Positions 1 through 9,768 of a stretch of 64,000 bases of DNA are shown one piece after another (the first letter of the stretch is position 1; each line of letters opens with the position of its first letter). Position numbers and translations under genes: made by a program. The notes below the pieces were generated by a model. It was given only the letters and a program-made list of their open reading frames with translations. It had not been told where the DNA came from and ran no database searches. Source of the stretch: Auricularia sp. M13 (taxonomy: Eukaryota; Basidiomycota; Agaricomycetes; Auriculariales; Auriculariaceae); NCBI GenBank assembly GCA_037042915.1, contig CM073203.1, forward strand, positions 248,001 through 312,000, written 5' to 3'.

Positions 1-895
1 CGGGGCAATTAAATGCTGGCCGTCCCCGGCCAGCGCGGCGCATCCTCCTGTGATGGACCCGAAGTTTGGAACCTGCTCGTTCTGCGGCGCTGTGCACGAA
101 GAGTACGGCTGCCCGAGAATGTTCGTACGGTTCCGCGCGACCGATTGCGCGATGCTGACGTCGGGCAGGAACGATCGAGAGCACGCTGAGATGCTCTTTG
201 AGGCGGAGGAGAAAGCACGAGCGTCGGTGAGTAGCGACGAACCGGCAACGGCTTCCTGGCTGACAGCGCGAGTAGCAGGTGTTCCCGACCTGCGTGCAAT
301 TCGTCCATGGTATCCTTAGCATGCGCACGTTGAAGATCGTGCCCAAGGAACGCTTCAACCACGCCGAGCTGCGCGCGAGCGCGCTGTGGGCCGAGCTTGT
401 CGTGGCGGCGCATACGCTAAAAATTAAGAAAATCAAAGCAGACATCCCGATGCAGGCCCTCGTTGACTACCGCAACGATGCCCAGACCCTGAAGGTGCAC
501 GAAGGCACATCCGCCGTCGCCTGCTGACCAGCCGCAGGACATATTCGACCTGTTGCAGTCGTGTCCGATACTCAACGCCGATATCGACCGCTGCGCGGAG
601 ATTATGGACGCCGCGTACGAGAACGCGGTGGCGAGACTGGACAAGGGGTATTATTATGACGAAAGGATCAACCGGTTGGCGAGCGAGTACGATCTGAATA
701 AGGAGGAGGTCGATTGGGAGATGTGGAAACGGATTTGGGAGATGGTGGCGAAGAACGGCAACGGAACAGCAGAGTACGGCGAATTGACGCGCGTGGCCGA
801 GCTCGCTGTCGACAAGCGCTCGTCGTACGAGTAGGAGAGGGAGCGCGAGAAGAAGCGGCACGGGGGGTGCGCGAGTTGATGTGGAGAAGCGCGAT
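1..895 (+). other. Plus-strand ORF fragments, one with a gag-like zinc knuckle
   Basis: Three open stretches lie on the plus strand: 50-319, 279-527 and 553-834, in different frames. The first encodes CSFCGAVHEEYGC, a CX2CX3HX4C knuckle. That is the same shortened spacing as the knuckle in the minus-strand Gag further right (CYYCGGAHRMPDC). The third is rich in acidic and aromatic residues (VDWEMWKRIWEM) and ends in a stop at 832-834. No start, promoter or intact product can be defined because the window begins inside the region. It may be a remnant of a second, oppositely oriented gag, or an accessory ORF downstream of pol. I do not recognise the family of the third ORF. Confidence 0.35.
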
Positions 896-3800
896 TTAGT
901 CGTCGCGGCCGTCGGCGGCGCTGTCAGCGCCGTCGACCTCGTGTTCCTCGGTCTGTAACTTGGCAATGATATCGAGCTGCACGCGGCCGTTGGCCAGAAT
1001 GTCGTCAATGTCGAAGACTGCGCGAGAACGAGCGAAGTAGGGGATGACGCGGAACGCGGCGCAGCATAGTATCGAAATCGAGCCGTCTAGCTCAGCGAGC
1101 GTGTAGGAACCGCGGCCGCGGCGCTGGACGACGACCATGGGACCATAATAGCGGTCGTCGATCTTCTTCATGCCGAGGTGCTTCTCGATCTGCGTGTTTC
1201 GCACCAACACGAGCTCGCCGGGCTTGAAATTGAAGTCGCGTATCGAGTGGCCGAACTTCTTGATAAAATCTTCGGCGCTCTTGAAGCGCGCAGCGCGTAC
1301 ACGGTCACGGACGGCCTCGAGGTCCTGCTCGCGACGTTGGAGCTGTCGGGCGCGCAAGACGATCAAGTCCTCTGTCGATAGCGCGGGCTGCAGCGGCGGC
1401 GTAAGGTAGGTCGCCTCCGCGAGATCCAGCGGCATCACGGGCTCGACGCCGTGCACGACGTAGTACGGAGACATGCCGGTCGAGCGGCGGACGGTAATGC
1501 GCTCTGCCCAAAGCGCAAGCGGTAGCACGTCGGCCCAGTGCGACGGGTCGCCGTCGTCGCATAACTTGACAAGCACTTCGCGTAAATCGAAATGTTTATG
1601 CTCGATGATTCCGTTAGCTTGCGAGTTGTAACCCGAGACGCGGATGTGGTGAATGCCCCACTTCGCCGCGAGTTCTTCCACTGCGGCGACGACCGGCGCA
1701 CCGTTGTCAGTGATGACCTCGTAGAGAAACCCGAACCGACACTGTAACTCGAGCAGGAAGCGCGCGAGGACGACGGCGTTTTCCTTCGCAATTGGGATAG
1801 CCTCTGGCCATTGACTGAGAGCGCACCGACCATGCTGAATTGCGTGCTTGCCGCGGGATGGCGGCATCCACATCGTGTCGAGGTGCAGCCTCTGGAATAA
1901 GGACGCGACGCGAGCGACAGTTGGGGGCAGCTTCAACTTGAACGTCTGACGCCGCTGGCACACGTCACAAGAGCCGCAGTACCAGCGGACGTCTTCCGCG
2001 AGTCCTGGCCACCAAAAGCGCTCGCGAATGAGCGCATCCGTCGCGAACGATCCCTTGTGTCCCGAATCGTCGTGCGCGGCCTCCAGGATCGCGACCCGCC
2101 GCACAGGGTCCTTGATGACGACTTTGTGTTTCTTCTCGGGGTCGCGGCGCATGAGTCGTCCGTCCGCGACGAAGAATTTGGCGGCTTGACGATAGAACCA
2201 TGGCCGATGCTTCGAGTGCAAGTTTGGCGGTAATACAAAGTCGGTCAAGAAGCGCTCGAAGTCGTGCAGTTGCTGGTCCTTGCGACGGAGAACGTCAGAA
2301 CGTGGGGGTACGATGAACGTGCCGTCTGGAAGTCTGTTCTCCTCACGCGTCGGTACGTGCGAGCGCGGTTCGCGCGCAGCAAGTGCCAGAGCGAGCGTGG
2401 ACGCGAAGGGTCCCTCCCGGGGCAATTGAATCATCGCGCTCTCCGCAGCGCGATGGAGAGCAGGGGGAGCGATGCGACCATGCGGATTAGCGAGGGGGAG
2501 GGAATGAGGGACGCGGGCGAGCACGAGCGTAATCCAGAGCCCGAGATGGCGATCCAGCCAATCCTCGTGATCGTCAGTCTCCTCAGGGTCGTCGGGCGAC
2601 GGTGCGCGCCTCGAGAGACCATCCGCCGCCGAGTGCGAAGTCGCGGGAACGTGGACCAACTTGATGTTGAAGAGTTGCACGCCCGCGATCCAGCGGTTGA
2701 TCGTGGCGTTCGGCTGCATATCAGGATGGTTGAGCATCCCTTTGATATACTTCGCGTCGACCTCAACGAGCAGAATGGGCAGACCGACGACATAGAGGCG
2801 CATGTTGCGCAGTGCGCGCCAGAGCCCATAGAGCTCGACTTTAGGTTGCGAGTAGCGAGCCTCAACATCGTTCCACGCGATACTGCCGAAACGCGCGATG
2901 CAGCGTTCCTTCTTCTCCCCCAGCTGCAGCAGGACGAACCCCACACCGTAGATCGATGAATCAACAGCGAGAATAACGTCACGACCACAGCGATAGTCAA
3001 TGGGTTTGATGCAAGGCGCGGCGACGACAGCCTCCTTGAGACGCAGCATCGCTTCGTGACACTCCGCGTCGAAGATGAAGGGCACATCCTTCTTCGCGAG
3101 ATTCGTGAGGGGGCGAGCGATGAGGGCGAAGTTCCGAATCCAGAGTCGCGCAAGCCCTACAGTCCCGAGGAACGCGCGCACGTCGGATACATTCCGGCAG
3201 AGTGGCCAGTCGACAACGCGCTGGACTTTGTCCTGCAGCGGACGGCGACCTTCGAACGAGACGTCATAGCCAACGATGACAGCGCGCGGCGCGCATATAA
3301 TAGCCTTCTTGCCCGAGATAGAGGCGCCAGCGTGACGCAGGCGCTGCAGGATGCGATTGAGCGATCCCGCATATTCCCAGATGAATCGACGAATTCCGTT
3401 GTTCTCAGGAATCGACTCGAAGCTGCCGTCGTTGTTGAGGTAGTAAGAGCGCGGTCCCAGAGGCGTGACATCGTCCACAAAGGCCAGGACGTGCTCAGGC
3501 ATCTCGGGGGCCAAGATGAACGTGACATTGCCCTGCTGGACGGCGACGGCATTCGAGTAGCCCTGTGGAAGCGAGATGAGGCGCAGCGGACCCACGGGCG
3601 ACTGGAAGGTCGTCAGGTCTCGCGAGTCCACGTGCACAAGTTGCTGGTCGTAGGAGCTGAACAAGTCGAGCGCACCGATGCACGCGCGACCAGCACACAT
3701 CTCGGAGAACTCGTCCGGGGACGGGAGCGTTCCCGCGTCGCGTATCGTTACGCTGTTGAGGCGCTGCAAGTCGTGGACGATTCTCAGCGACGACCCATCC

Positions 3801-5203
3801 TTTTTCACGACGCAAAACCACCCAGAACGGTACGCGGAGCTGGACGGCTCGTAGACACCCGCCTCGACCTTCTGCTTCAACAGCTCGATAACACGATCGC
3901 GGATCGCGTGGGGTATTGGAATGTTACGATCCGTCCAGGGCTCGTGAGGGACGACCGGATAGCGGATTGGCGGTACGTATGAGTCCTTGAATCGTCGCCG
4001 CTCGCGTTCCTCCCAGGCAAAAACTTCTTGATGTTGCTCGATGAGAAATTCGAACAGCTTGACCTCGTCGGGCAGCAGGAACGCGTCCTTTTCGAGCTTG
4101 AACCCGGCCATGCGTTCAACCGTGAGATGCGGTGTGGAGGGTGCCCAGACGGGAGGATGTGTCGGCAGCACGGGCATGCCATCCATGCAGTCGGCGGGGC
4201 GCGACCGCACAACGCGGTACTCCTCAGGCAAGTGTTCTTGTAGCGGCTTGACTTTGCGTGCGACGGGCTTGTACGGCTTCTTCGGGCGGCCAGTTTCGGG
4301 CTTTGGACCAACGGGGACGCGACGCGAACCGTCAGGCGCGATATCGTACTTGATCTGCGCGAAGACCTCGGCCGCAGACGACAGAGACGCCTCTTCGGAA
4401 CTGCGCACGCGCTGCACATAGAATACGAGCTCATCCTCGCCAATTTGCGGCGGTGAGACGACTTGTACGTCGCTCGTGACAGGCCAGAAGTCAGCGCGCG
4501 CGGGCTCGTACGGCTGTGCGGCGAAGCATTCCACACCCGAAGATACTCGTGGAACGCTCTCATCGCGGGCGACGCTGACGATGTCTCTTTCTCTTCTGAT
4601 GCGGAACGCTGCCCGCAACGCTGGGCTCGATGTGACGCTGCGACGGTCGCTGTCGCGTGTACGCTGTTCGCTGTCCGGCGATGGCATCGCGGAAACGCCG
4701 TTCGACGGAACGATCCTCGACATGGGGGTCGCGATATTCTGTTCGTGAATGCGGGCGGCAATCGTGTCATGGTCTTGCGGGGACTCGCGAGGCGCACAGC
4801 GCGTGGGGTCGTACGCAGAGAGAGCGGAGGTCGATTGCGTAAAAGAGGACAGAAATCCTGTAACGACAGATTTTAGTACAAGCACGGGCGGGGATTTCGA
4901 GAGTTCACGCGGGGAGGGAACGCGATAAGAGGCGGGGAGCAAATCAGACGAGAAGAGGGATATGACAAGCGAGACGAGGACGATCCTAAACGTGTAAGAA
5001 ATGATGAGAGAGACGGACGGCGCAAGGAAAATAGTAGACGAGATGGCGAGCAGTAACAGGCAGGCGACGGGCGAGGGAGCGGGTATGCGGGGCGAGGAAA
5101 GTTCCAGCTGAATCGGAGAGGTTTCGGGGTCGGGAAGGACGGGGCGCGCAGAATCATGGTATAAGGTATATATGGCAGCCTGGTCTTCCCCCTTCAAAAA
5201 CCC
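896..5203 (-). CDS. pol: Ty3/gypsy Pol: reverse transcriptase, RNase H, integrase
   Basis: This uninterrupted frame of about 1,433 codons encodes the replication enzymes of an LTR retrotransposon. Reading from its N terminus, a hydrophobic segment (about residues 40-90) is followed by a basic linker. Then come RT (KKDGSSLRIVHDLQRLN, and FVDD in place of the usual YxDD), RNase H (ILAVDSSIYGVGFVLLQ), an integrase HHCC finger (HDDSGHKG...CGSCDVCQ) and an integrase core with LHLDTMW, VITDNGAP and GIIEHKH as candidate DDE residues. The C terminus ends with a GPY-like module (YYGPMVVVQRRG). No chromodomain is seen. There is no ATG at the 5' end. The frame is entered in the -1 phase from the gag stop, so expression by ribosomal frameshifting is likely. 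No internal stop is present, so the copy may be recent or active. Confidence 0.88.
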   Translation of the reverse strand, partial: GFLKGEDQAAIYTLYHDSARPVLPDPETSPIQLELSSPRIPAPSPVACLLLLAISSTIFLAPSVSLIISYTFRIVLVSLVISLFSSDLLPASYRVPSPRELSKSPPVLVLKSVVTGFLSSFTQSTSALSAYDPTRCAPRESPQDHDTIAARIHEQNIATPMSRIVPSNGVSAMPSPDSEQRTRDSDRRSVTSSPALRAAFRIRRERDIVSVARDESVPRVSSGVECFAAQPYEPARADFWPVTSDVQVVSPPQIGEDELVFYVQRVRSSEEASLSSAAEVFAQIKYDIAPDGSRRVPVGPKPETGRPKKPYKPVARKVKPLQEHLPEEYRVVRSRPADCMDGMPVLPTHPPVWAPSTPHLTVERMAGFKLEKDAFLLPDEVKLFEFLIEQHQEVFAWEERERRRFKDSYVPPIRYPVVPHEPWTDRNIPIPHAIRDRVIELLKQKVEAGVYEPSSSAYRSGWFCVVKKDGSSLRIVHDLQRLNSVTIRDAGTLPSPDEFSEMCAGRACIGALDLFSSYDQQLVHVDSRDLTTFQSPVGPLRLISLPQGYSNAVAVQQGNVTFILAPEMPEHVLAFVDDVTPLGPRSYYLNNDGSFESIPENNGIRRFIWEYAGSLNRILQRLRHAGASISGKKAIICAPRAVIVGYDVSFEGRRPLQDKVQRVVDWPLCRNVSDVRAFLGTVGLARLWIRNFALIARPLTNLAKKDVPFIFDAECHEAMLRLKEAVVAAPCIKPIDYRCGRDVILAVDSSIYGVGFVLLQLGEKKERCIARFGSIAWNDVEARYSQPKVELYGLWRALRNMRLYVVGLPILLVEVDAKYIKGMLNHPDMQPNATINRWIAGVQLFNIKLVHVPATSHSAADGLSRRAPSPDDPEETDDHEDWLDRHLGLWITLVLARVPHSLPLANPHGRIAPPALHRAAESAMIQLPREGPFASTLALALAAREPRSHVPTREENRLPDGTFIVPPRSDVLRRKDQQLHDFERFLTDFVLPPNLHSKHRPWFYRQAAKFFVADGRLMRRDPEKKHKVVIKDPVRRVAILEAAHDDSGHKGSFATDALIRERFWWPGLAEDVRWYCGSCDVCQRRQTFKLKLPPTVARVASLFQRLHLDTMWMPPSRGKHAIQHGRCALSQWPEAIPIAKENAVVLARFLLELQCRFGFLYEVITDNGAPVVAAVEELAAKWGIHHIRVSGYNSQANGIIEHKHFDLREVLVKLCDDGDPSHWADVLPLALWAERITVRRSTGMSPYYVVHGVEPVMPLDLAEATYLTPPLQPALSTEDLIVLRARQLQRREQDLEAVRDRVRAARFKSAEDFIKKFGHSIRDFNFKPGELVLVRNTQIEKHLGMKKIDDRYYGPMVVVQRRGRGSYTLAELDGSISILCCAAFRVIPYFARSRAVFDIDDILANGRVQLDIIAKLQTEEHEVDGADSAADGRDD

Positions 5204-7446
5204 GAGGGCGGTTCTGTAGGGACTGCGACAGCGCGCGGGTTACGGCGAGCGCGAGTAGGGATGCGAGCCGCACGGCCCGTATTTGGGTCATTGAGGGTGA
5301 TGAACGTCGACCCGTCGGGCAGATTATCCTCGCGCGCCGAGGAAACGCATAAGAATGGCCTGCCGAGCAAAAGAGAGAACGGCGCGTCCTCGACGACGTG
5401 CGCCTGTAAGTACCACACGATTCCGCCAATCCGGACCTCGAGATTCGCGCAGAGCCCCTTTGTGAGCGCGTCCGAGTTGTTCGCGGCGGTCATGTTGATG
5501 CGTCTTTCTTCGTCGAGAGGGCATCCGAGCGCCTGCCAGAAGCGCTGACTGATGAGCACGAGCTGGGAACCGTTGTCGACAACGCCTTCGGCTTTGAAGT
5601 CACCCACGAAGCAGTCGAGGTAACGGAGAGGAAGTGCGACCTCTGCTGCGATTAGATCCCGCGAGACGCCAGGCTGACTGATGCGCTCGAAATGGAACAC
5701 GCTCGCGTCCGGTTCGACATCATCGGCGCCCGCGTAGCCAATAGTGACTCGCTTGACCGCAGTCTCGTTGTGCCAGTGGCGGCGAAGAGACGGGCTGAGC
5801 GCGAGGAGATCCTGAACTGACAGAGCGACCTGCGTTTGGAGGATGCGCTCGCTGACGACCTTCGCGAGGCCGTCCGTCTCGAGCGACGAGCGAAGCTGGA
5901 ACTGGGGCCGTGGCGCGGACATAGCTGAGGGCAACGTGACGGGACGCGGAGGGGCACGCGGCGGTGGCGCATCATCGTCAGGCACTTCCTCGATCGTCGC
6001 GGAACGACGAGCGGGAGTGGGCGGCTGTGCGGCTGCAGATCCCGGTCGATCTGCGGCATCGCCCGCGCTCTTCTCCTTCGGCGTCGACGACGGGGGCATG
6101 CGGTCGACGCGCCCTGGCTCTAGGTGCGGCGGCGACTCGCGGACAATAGGCACGGTGCTGCCCGTAGGCGCAGGCACAGAAGACTTGGTACGTTGACTCG
6201 AAACCGGGGCGTTCGACGATGCTGGATGACGCGCGCGCAGATTGTACTGCCGACGCTCGCCCTCCTCGTACTGGAAGGACTCCCCCGCAACGAAGGACGC
6301 CCACGCTTGGGCGGCATCCTCGGCGGTGAATTCGGGCGCGGTATCGCAGTCTCGCAACGGCGCGAAGTATGTGTCGCCGAGCTCAACGAGCATCGCCGCC
6401 GCTGACCCGCCACCCTTCTTCTCGTACTCAGGGTGCGCAGCGTTGAATTCGCGGACGCGCTCGTGCATCTTGCCACCAAAACCGCCCCGGATCGTCTCGC
6501 CATTCGGATAAACGACGCGGCCTTGCTCGTTCTTCAAGCAGCGGCCCTTCGCGAGGTCGTCCTGAAGCAACGGGCAGTCTGGCATACGGTGCGCGCCTCC
6601 GCAATAATAGCACGACTGGTCTGTGGTCGCCGACACATGGCCTAGTGTAGGGCCGGCAGGCAGAGCAGACGCGGGGCTGGGTGCGGCGCCGGATGCGACA
6701 TGAACGTGGGACGCCGACGGAGCACGGTACGCCCGCTCCAGCTGTTCAATTCTCGACGTGAGGCGGCTAAATAAAACGTTTAGCTGCTCCTCGATCTTGA
6801 CGGCGGGGACAGACGACGACGGCGCGGCGGGCGCGGTATCGGCGCCGACCTTCTGCGGAAAGTACGAATCCGCGTCCGCCTCGGCCTCCTTCAACAAAAT
6901 CTTGCCCTGCTTGAGCATCTCGGTGATAAGCCACTCCGAACGCGTCTTCCCCTTGTACTCGACTAGCATGCGAGTACGGAATTCTTTGCCGATCGCCGAC
7001 TCGAGTACAGTGCAATAGTGTTTGCGCATCTCGACGTCACTGAGACCCCCAGCTCGCTGGACGTCTGCTGCCATGGATCGGAACAAGCGCGTGAACTCGC
7101 CCAGTTTATCGACCGAACGCGGCGGATCGGCCTTGGACTTTACGAGGTAAGCATCGTAGTCCGAGCGCCGGTACTCGTCGGGCTCTTGCGCGTCGAGATA
7201 ATCCTCAACGAATCGGTCACGGAAGGCGTCCCACGTAGTGGGCCTGCGGAACTCGGTATACCGCTCGACGAGCTTGCGAGGACCGGCGGCGAGGTATATA
7301 ACAATACGCTCGATCGCCTGCGGTTCGGTGAGTAGCGCGGCATCGGCGAGGCGTTTGTAATCGCTGAGGAACTGGACCAGCGTACGACCATCGCCGTCGA
7401 ACTTGGGCGCGCGGCGCTCCGTCGGCATAGGCATCGGCTCGGCCAT
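5194..7446 (-). CDS. gag: Ty3/gypsy Gag-protease polyprotein
   Basis: The 750-codon frame from the first ATG encodes capsid/nucleocapsid and protease. A Gag-type capsid region lies at about residues 20-180. It is followed by a zinc knuckle CYYCGGAHRMPDC (CX2CX3HX4C, one residue shorter than the classic CX4H), then a Pro/Ser-rich linker. An aspartic protease follows, with VVDNGSQLVLIS: the active site reads DNG rather than DTG/DSG. The frame stays open upstream of this ATG without a stop to 8082 (stop TGA at 8083-8085). It encodes a Ser/Pro/Lys-rich extension with runs such as TPSPSPSPTASPSPPP, but no upstream ATG in frame. The real start is therefore uncertain: a spliced or non-AUG start would give about 963 codons. 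It overlaps pol by 4 nt. Confidence 0.85.
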   Translation of the reverse strand: MAEPMPMPTERRAPKFDGDGRTLVQFLSDYKRLADAALLTEPQAIERIVIYLAAGPRKLVERYTEFRRPTTWDAFRDRFVEDYLDAQEPDEYRRSDYDAYLVKSKADPPRSVDKLGEFTRLFRSMAADVQRAGGLSDVEMRKHYCTVLESAIGKEFRTRMLVEYKGKTRSEWLITEMLKQGKILLKEAEADADSYFPQKVGADTAPAAPSSSVPAVKIEEQLNVLFSRLTSRIEQLERAYRAPSASHVHVASGAAPSPASALPAGPTLGHVSATTDQSCYYCGGAHRMPDCPLLQDDLAKGRCLKNEQGRVVYPNGETIRGGFGGKMHERVREFNAAHPEYEKKGGGSAAAMLVELGDTYFAPLRDCDTAPEFTAEDAAQAWASFVAGESFQYEEGERRQYNLRARHPASSNAPVSSQRTKSSVPAPTGSTVPIVRESPPHLEPGRVDRMPPSSTPKEKSAGDAADRPGSAAAQPPTPARRSATIEEVPDDDAPPPRAPPRPVTLPSAMSAPRPQFQLRSSLETDGLAKVVSERILQTQVALSVQDLLALSPSLRRHWHNETAVKRVTIGYAGADDVEPDASVFHFERISQPGVSRDLIAAEVALPLRYLDCFVGDFKAEGVVDNGSQLVLISQRFWQALGCPLDEERRINMTAANNSDALTKGLCANLEVRIGGIVWYLQAHVVEDAPFSLLLGRPFLCVSSAREDNLPDGSTFITLNDPNTGRAARIPTRARRNPRAVAVPTEPPSGF
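5197..5203 (-). promoter_or_regulatory. Candidate -1 ribosomal frameshift site GGGTTTT
   Basis: On the minus strand the end of gag reads TCG GGT TTT TGA. The heptamer G GGT TTT fits the X XXY YYZ rule for -1 slippage. Slipping back one base gives GGG TTT TTG AAG, which is exactly the pol frame. The heptamer directly abuts the gag stop codon, and pol has no ATG near its start. Whether a stimulatory RNA structure follows was not tested. Confidence 0.6.
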
Positions 7447-8082
7447 GATGAGGGGCTCTTGCGGCGAGGGTGTACGAGGTGGAGGAGAAGGCGAGGCAGT
7501 TGGCGATGGAGACGGCGAGGGCGTGTGTGGCGACCTGAACGCGGCGAGGAGAGCGCTATGACTCGGAGGCGACTGGGACGGCGAGGGTGTGAGGTCGGAC
7601 GAGTCGCGCGACGGAGCAGGCTCGTCTGCTAGTCGCGGAAAATCGTCGACGTCGGCGAGGGTGCGCGAGAGCGGTGGAGACGCGGGTGGTGAGCGAGAGA
7701 CGTGCGAAGCGGCGGCTAGAACGCGCGGCTGACGACTTGTAGAAGCAGTTCGACTCGAAATTCGACGCTGAGACGGTGTTGACGCGCGCGCGGACGATCC
7801 GGAAGCGGCTGGTGGCTGCGGCGAGGTTCGTAACGCCCTTTTCTTCGCGACCTCTTGTTTCTTCTTCGCTAGCGCGAGATCGGTCGGTGATGGCGCGTGC
7901 TTGAACTTGCGAGCAAGTGAGGACGGCGCTTGCGACTCGGGGAGGGGATTCGCGCGGTGGGATGTGTTGCTGGCTCCGCGGACAGGAAGTGTACGGCGCT
8001 CGGGCTTGGACGTTGCCAGGGCCGGTTGACGATCGATGGGGGCGCCGCGGGTGGACCTACCTACCTGCGGTCCCTGCGGTGG

Positions 8083-9766
8083 TCACCACAAATGACGCGC
8101 AGGTTCGGCGGGGGGGCGCTAGGAGCTCGGGTGGGACCCGGTAGGAATACTAGTCCGTGCCGCTACTAACGACTCGTAGATCCCGTAGATAACGATAATA
8201 GACACCGAGAACGAGTGAGGAGTGAGCTCTGAGGAGGTTGGCCGCCTCTCAGACTCTAGCGGATCGATTTGAGGCCCTTGAGGACGCCCCGAGCTCAGGA
8301 CTCAAGAACTCGAGAGAGAAAGGGGGGAAACTAAACTGTCTTGCTCCGGCAACAAGAGAGGGAATATATACACATGATGCGAGGCGATGAGGGCGAGATA
8401 ATCGATCTGAGAACGAGAGAGGGCTCTGGAGTATCTACACATGGCGAAGGAGAGAAGTGAGTCCGCCCAAACTAAACGAACGGGATACGCGGGAAATGCG
8501 CGTGCGAGGCGATCCATATGCACATGTCGAGGTCAGGGACGAGAGGGCAGAGTGCTAGTGCGAGAGACGAGACCAGGGCGGCCACTGCGAGCTGATAGGA
8601 GTCGGCTGATGGAGCCGAACGAGTCCTGACTCCGGCGCCCGCATAATCGAGCAACGGATAGAGGTTGCATAGACGAGCTCTACGCCGTGTTGGCGGCGCT
8701 CGAGGTGGCGAATAGCGCGCGGGATGCGGAGAGCGAGCGCGAGCGCGGTGACATGTGGCGGTGCTCCTTCCTTCCCGAAACGGAAGGCGCATATAGCGCC
8801 GGTGCTCGCGCCCTGTTCCAGGCGTCGCCATGACCATGGCCCGTCAATGTGACATCGAGGCTATGTTCAGAAGCTTGGCGAGATGGCAGTCATGAACAGC
8901 TGCCTTTCTCAGTCCTCTGCGCCTAAGAGCGTCATCCACGAAGCCGAAGTAATTGCGACGAAATAATGGCGTCTGGATCTAGTTCTGCCACGAGTGTCAG
9001 TAGACCGGTACCATGATAAACGGGAGCTCGGTGTGCCACGACAAACGACATTACCCGGGCCACACACCCGGGCACGCGGCGAGTCGTGGCGTGGATCCAC
9101 GTCTGATTAACAATGGCAATGAGCGGGTGTGTACCCAAGCAGTATAAACGGTGTTTCATCATCAATGATCAGGCAAACGTGACCTGTAGCTTCGTTTGGC
9201 AATGCATGCATCCAGCAGCAGCCGCATCCCCACGCACCTATGTTGTATGTGGTTTCCGCCCGCTTGTTAATCGGTCAGGGCCTCCGCGGAACACGTCACC
9301 TGGCACCCTCATGCAGTGATGGAGTTTAAATTGCGAGCACTCGTTGCATACTCCACCTTCCTCAACGGATAGGCGCTGCAAGGCTGCTGCCGCCGCATGG
9401 CCCGCCTTTCCCCCAGCCAAGGTAAGGAGGCGTGTTCCTGCTGCGTTATGCTTCCCACATGACACGCATGAATGCAAGAGACTGGAGGGTCAATAGTAGA
9501 CCACTGAGCATGCTAAACTTGTACTGACCCTTGATTTGGTCAAGTTACAGCAAACAATCACAGTTGGATTCGAATTCAATTGGTATGTCTTATCCGCGCT
9601 GCAGTGTCAATATTAAGCATTGTCAGGAAGCTTTTCTTGGCGCTCTAGCTACTGGATACACCACATTCAATGAGCAGCGTGTATGCTGTGTGATAAATAA
9701 GAATTGCGACATTCTAGCCACGGATTCGGCTCAAGGGATCCTGTGCTCATGCAGGGAATATCTAAG
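8083..9766. other. Leader/possible 5' LTR region of the first retroelement
   Basis: No convincing gene is seen here. On the minus strand, TATATATTCC (8362-8371) could be an LTR promoter upstream of gag. I could not define LTR ends, a primer-binding site or a target duplication, and the left LTR is not present in the first 895 bases of the window. From about 8,830 to 9,766 the sequence is AT-richer and shows no supported feature. Confidence 0.3.
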
Positions 9767-9768
9767 TA

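Noticed and set aside
2264-3982. Long plus-strand ORFs at 2264-2959 and 3056-3982
   Set aside because: They are antisense shadows of the intact pol frame in GC-rich sequence, with no domain signal.
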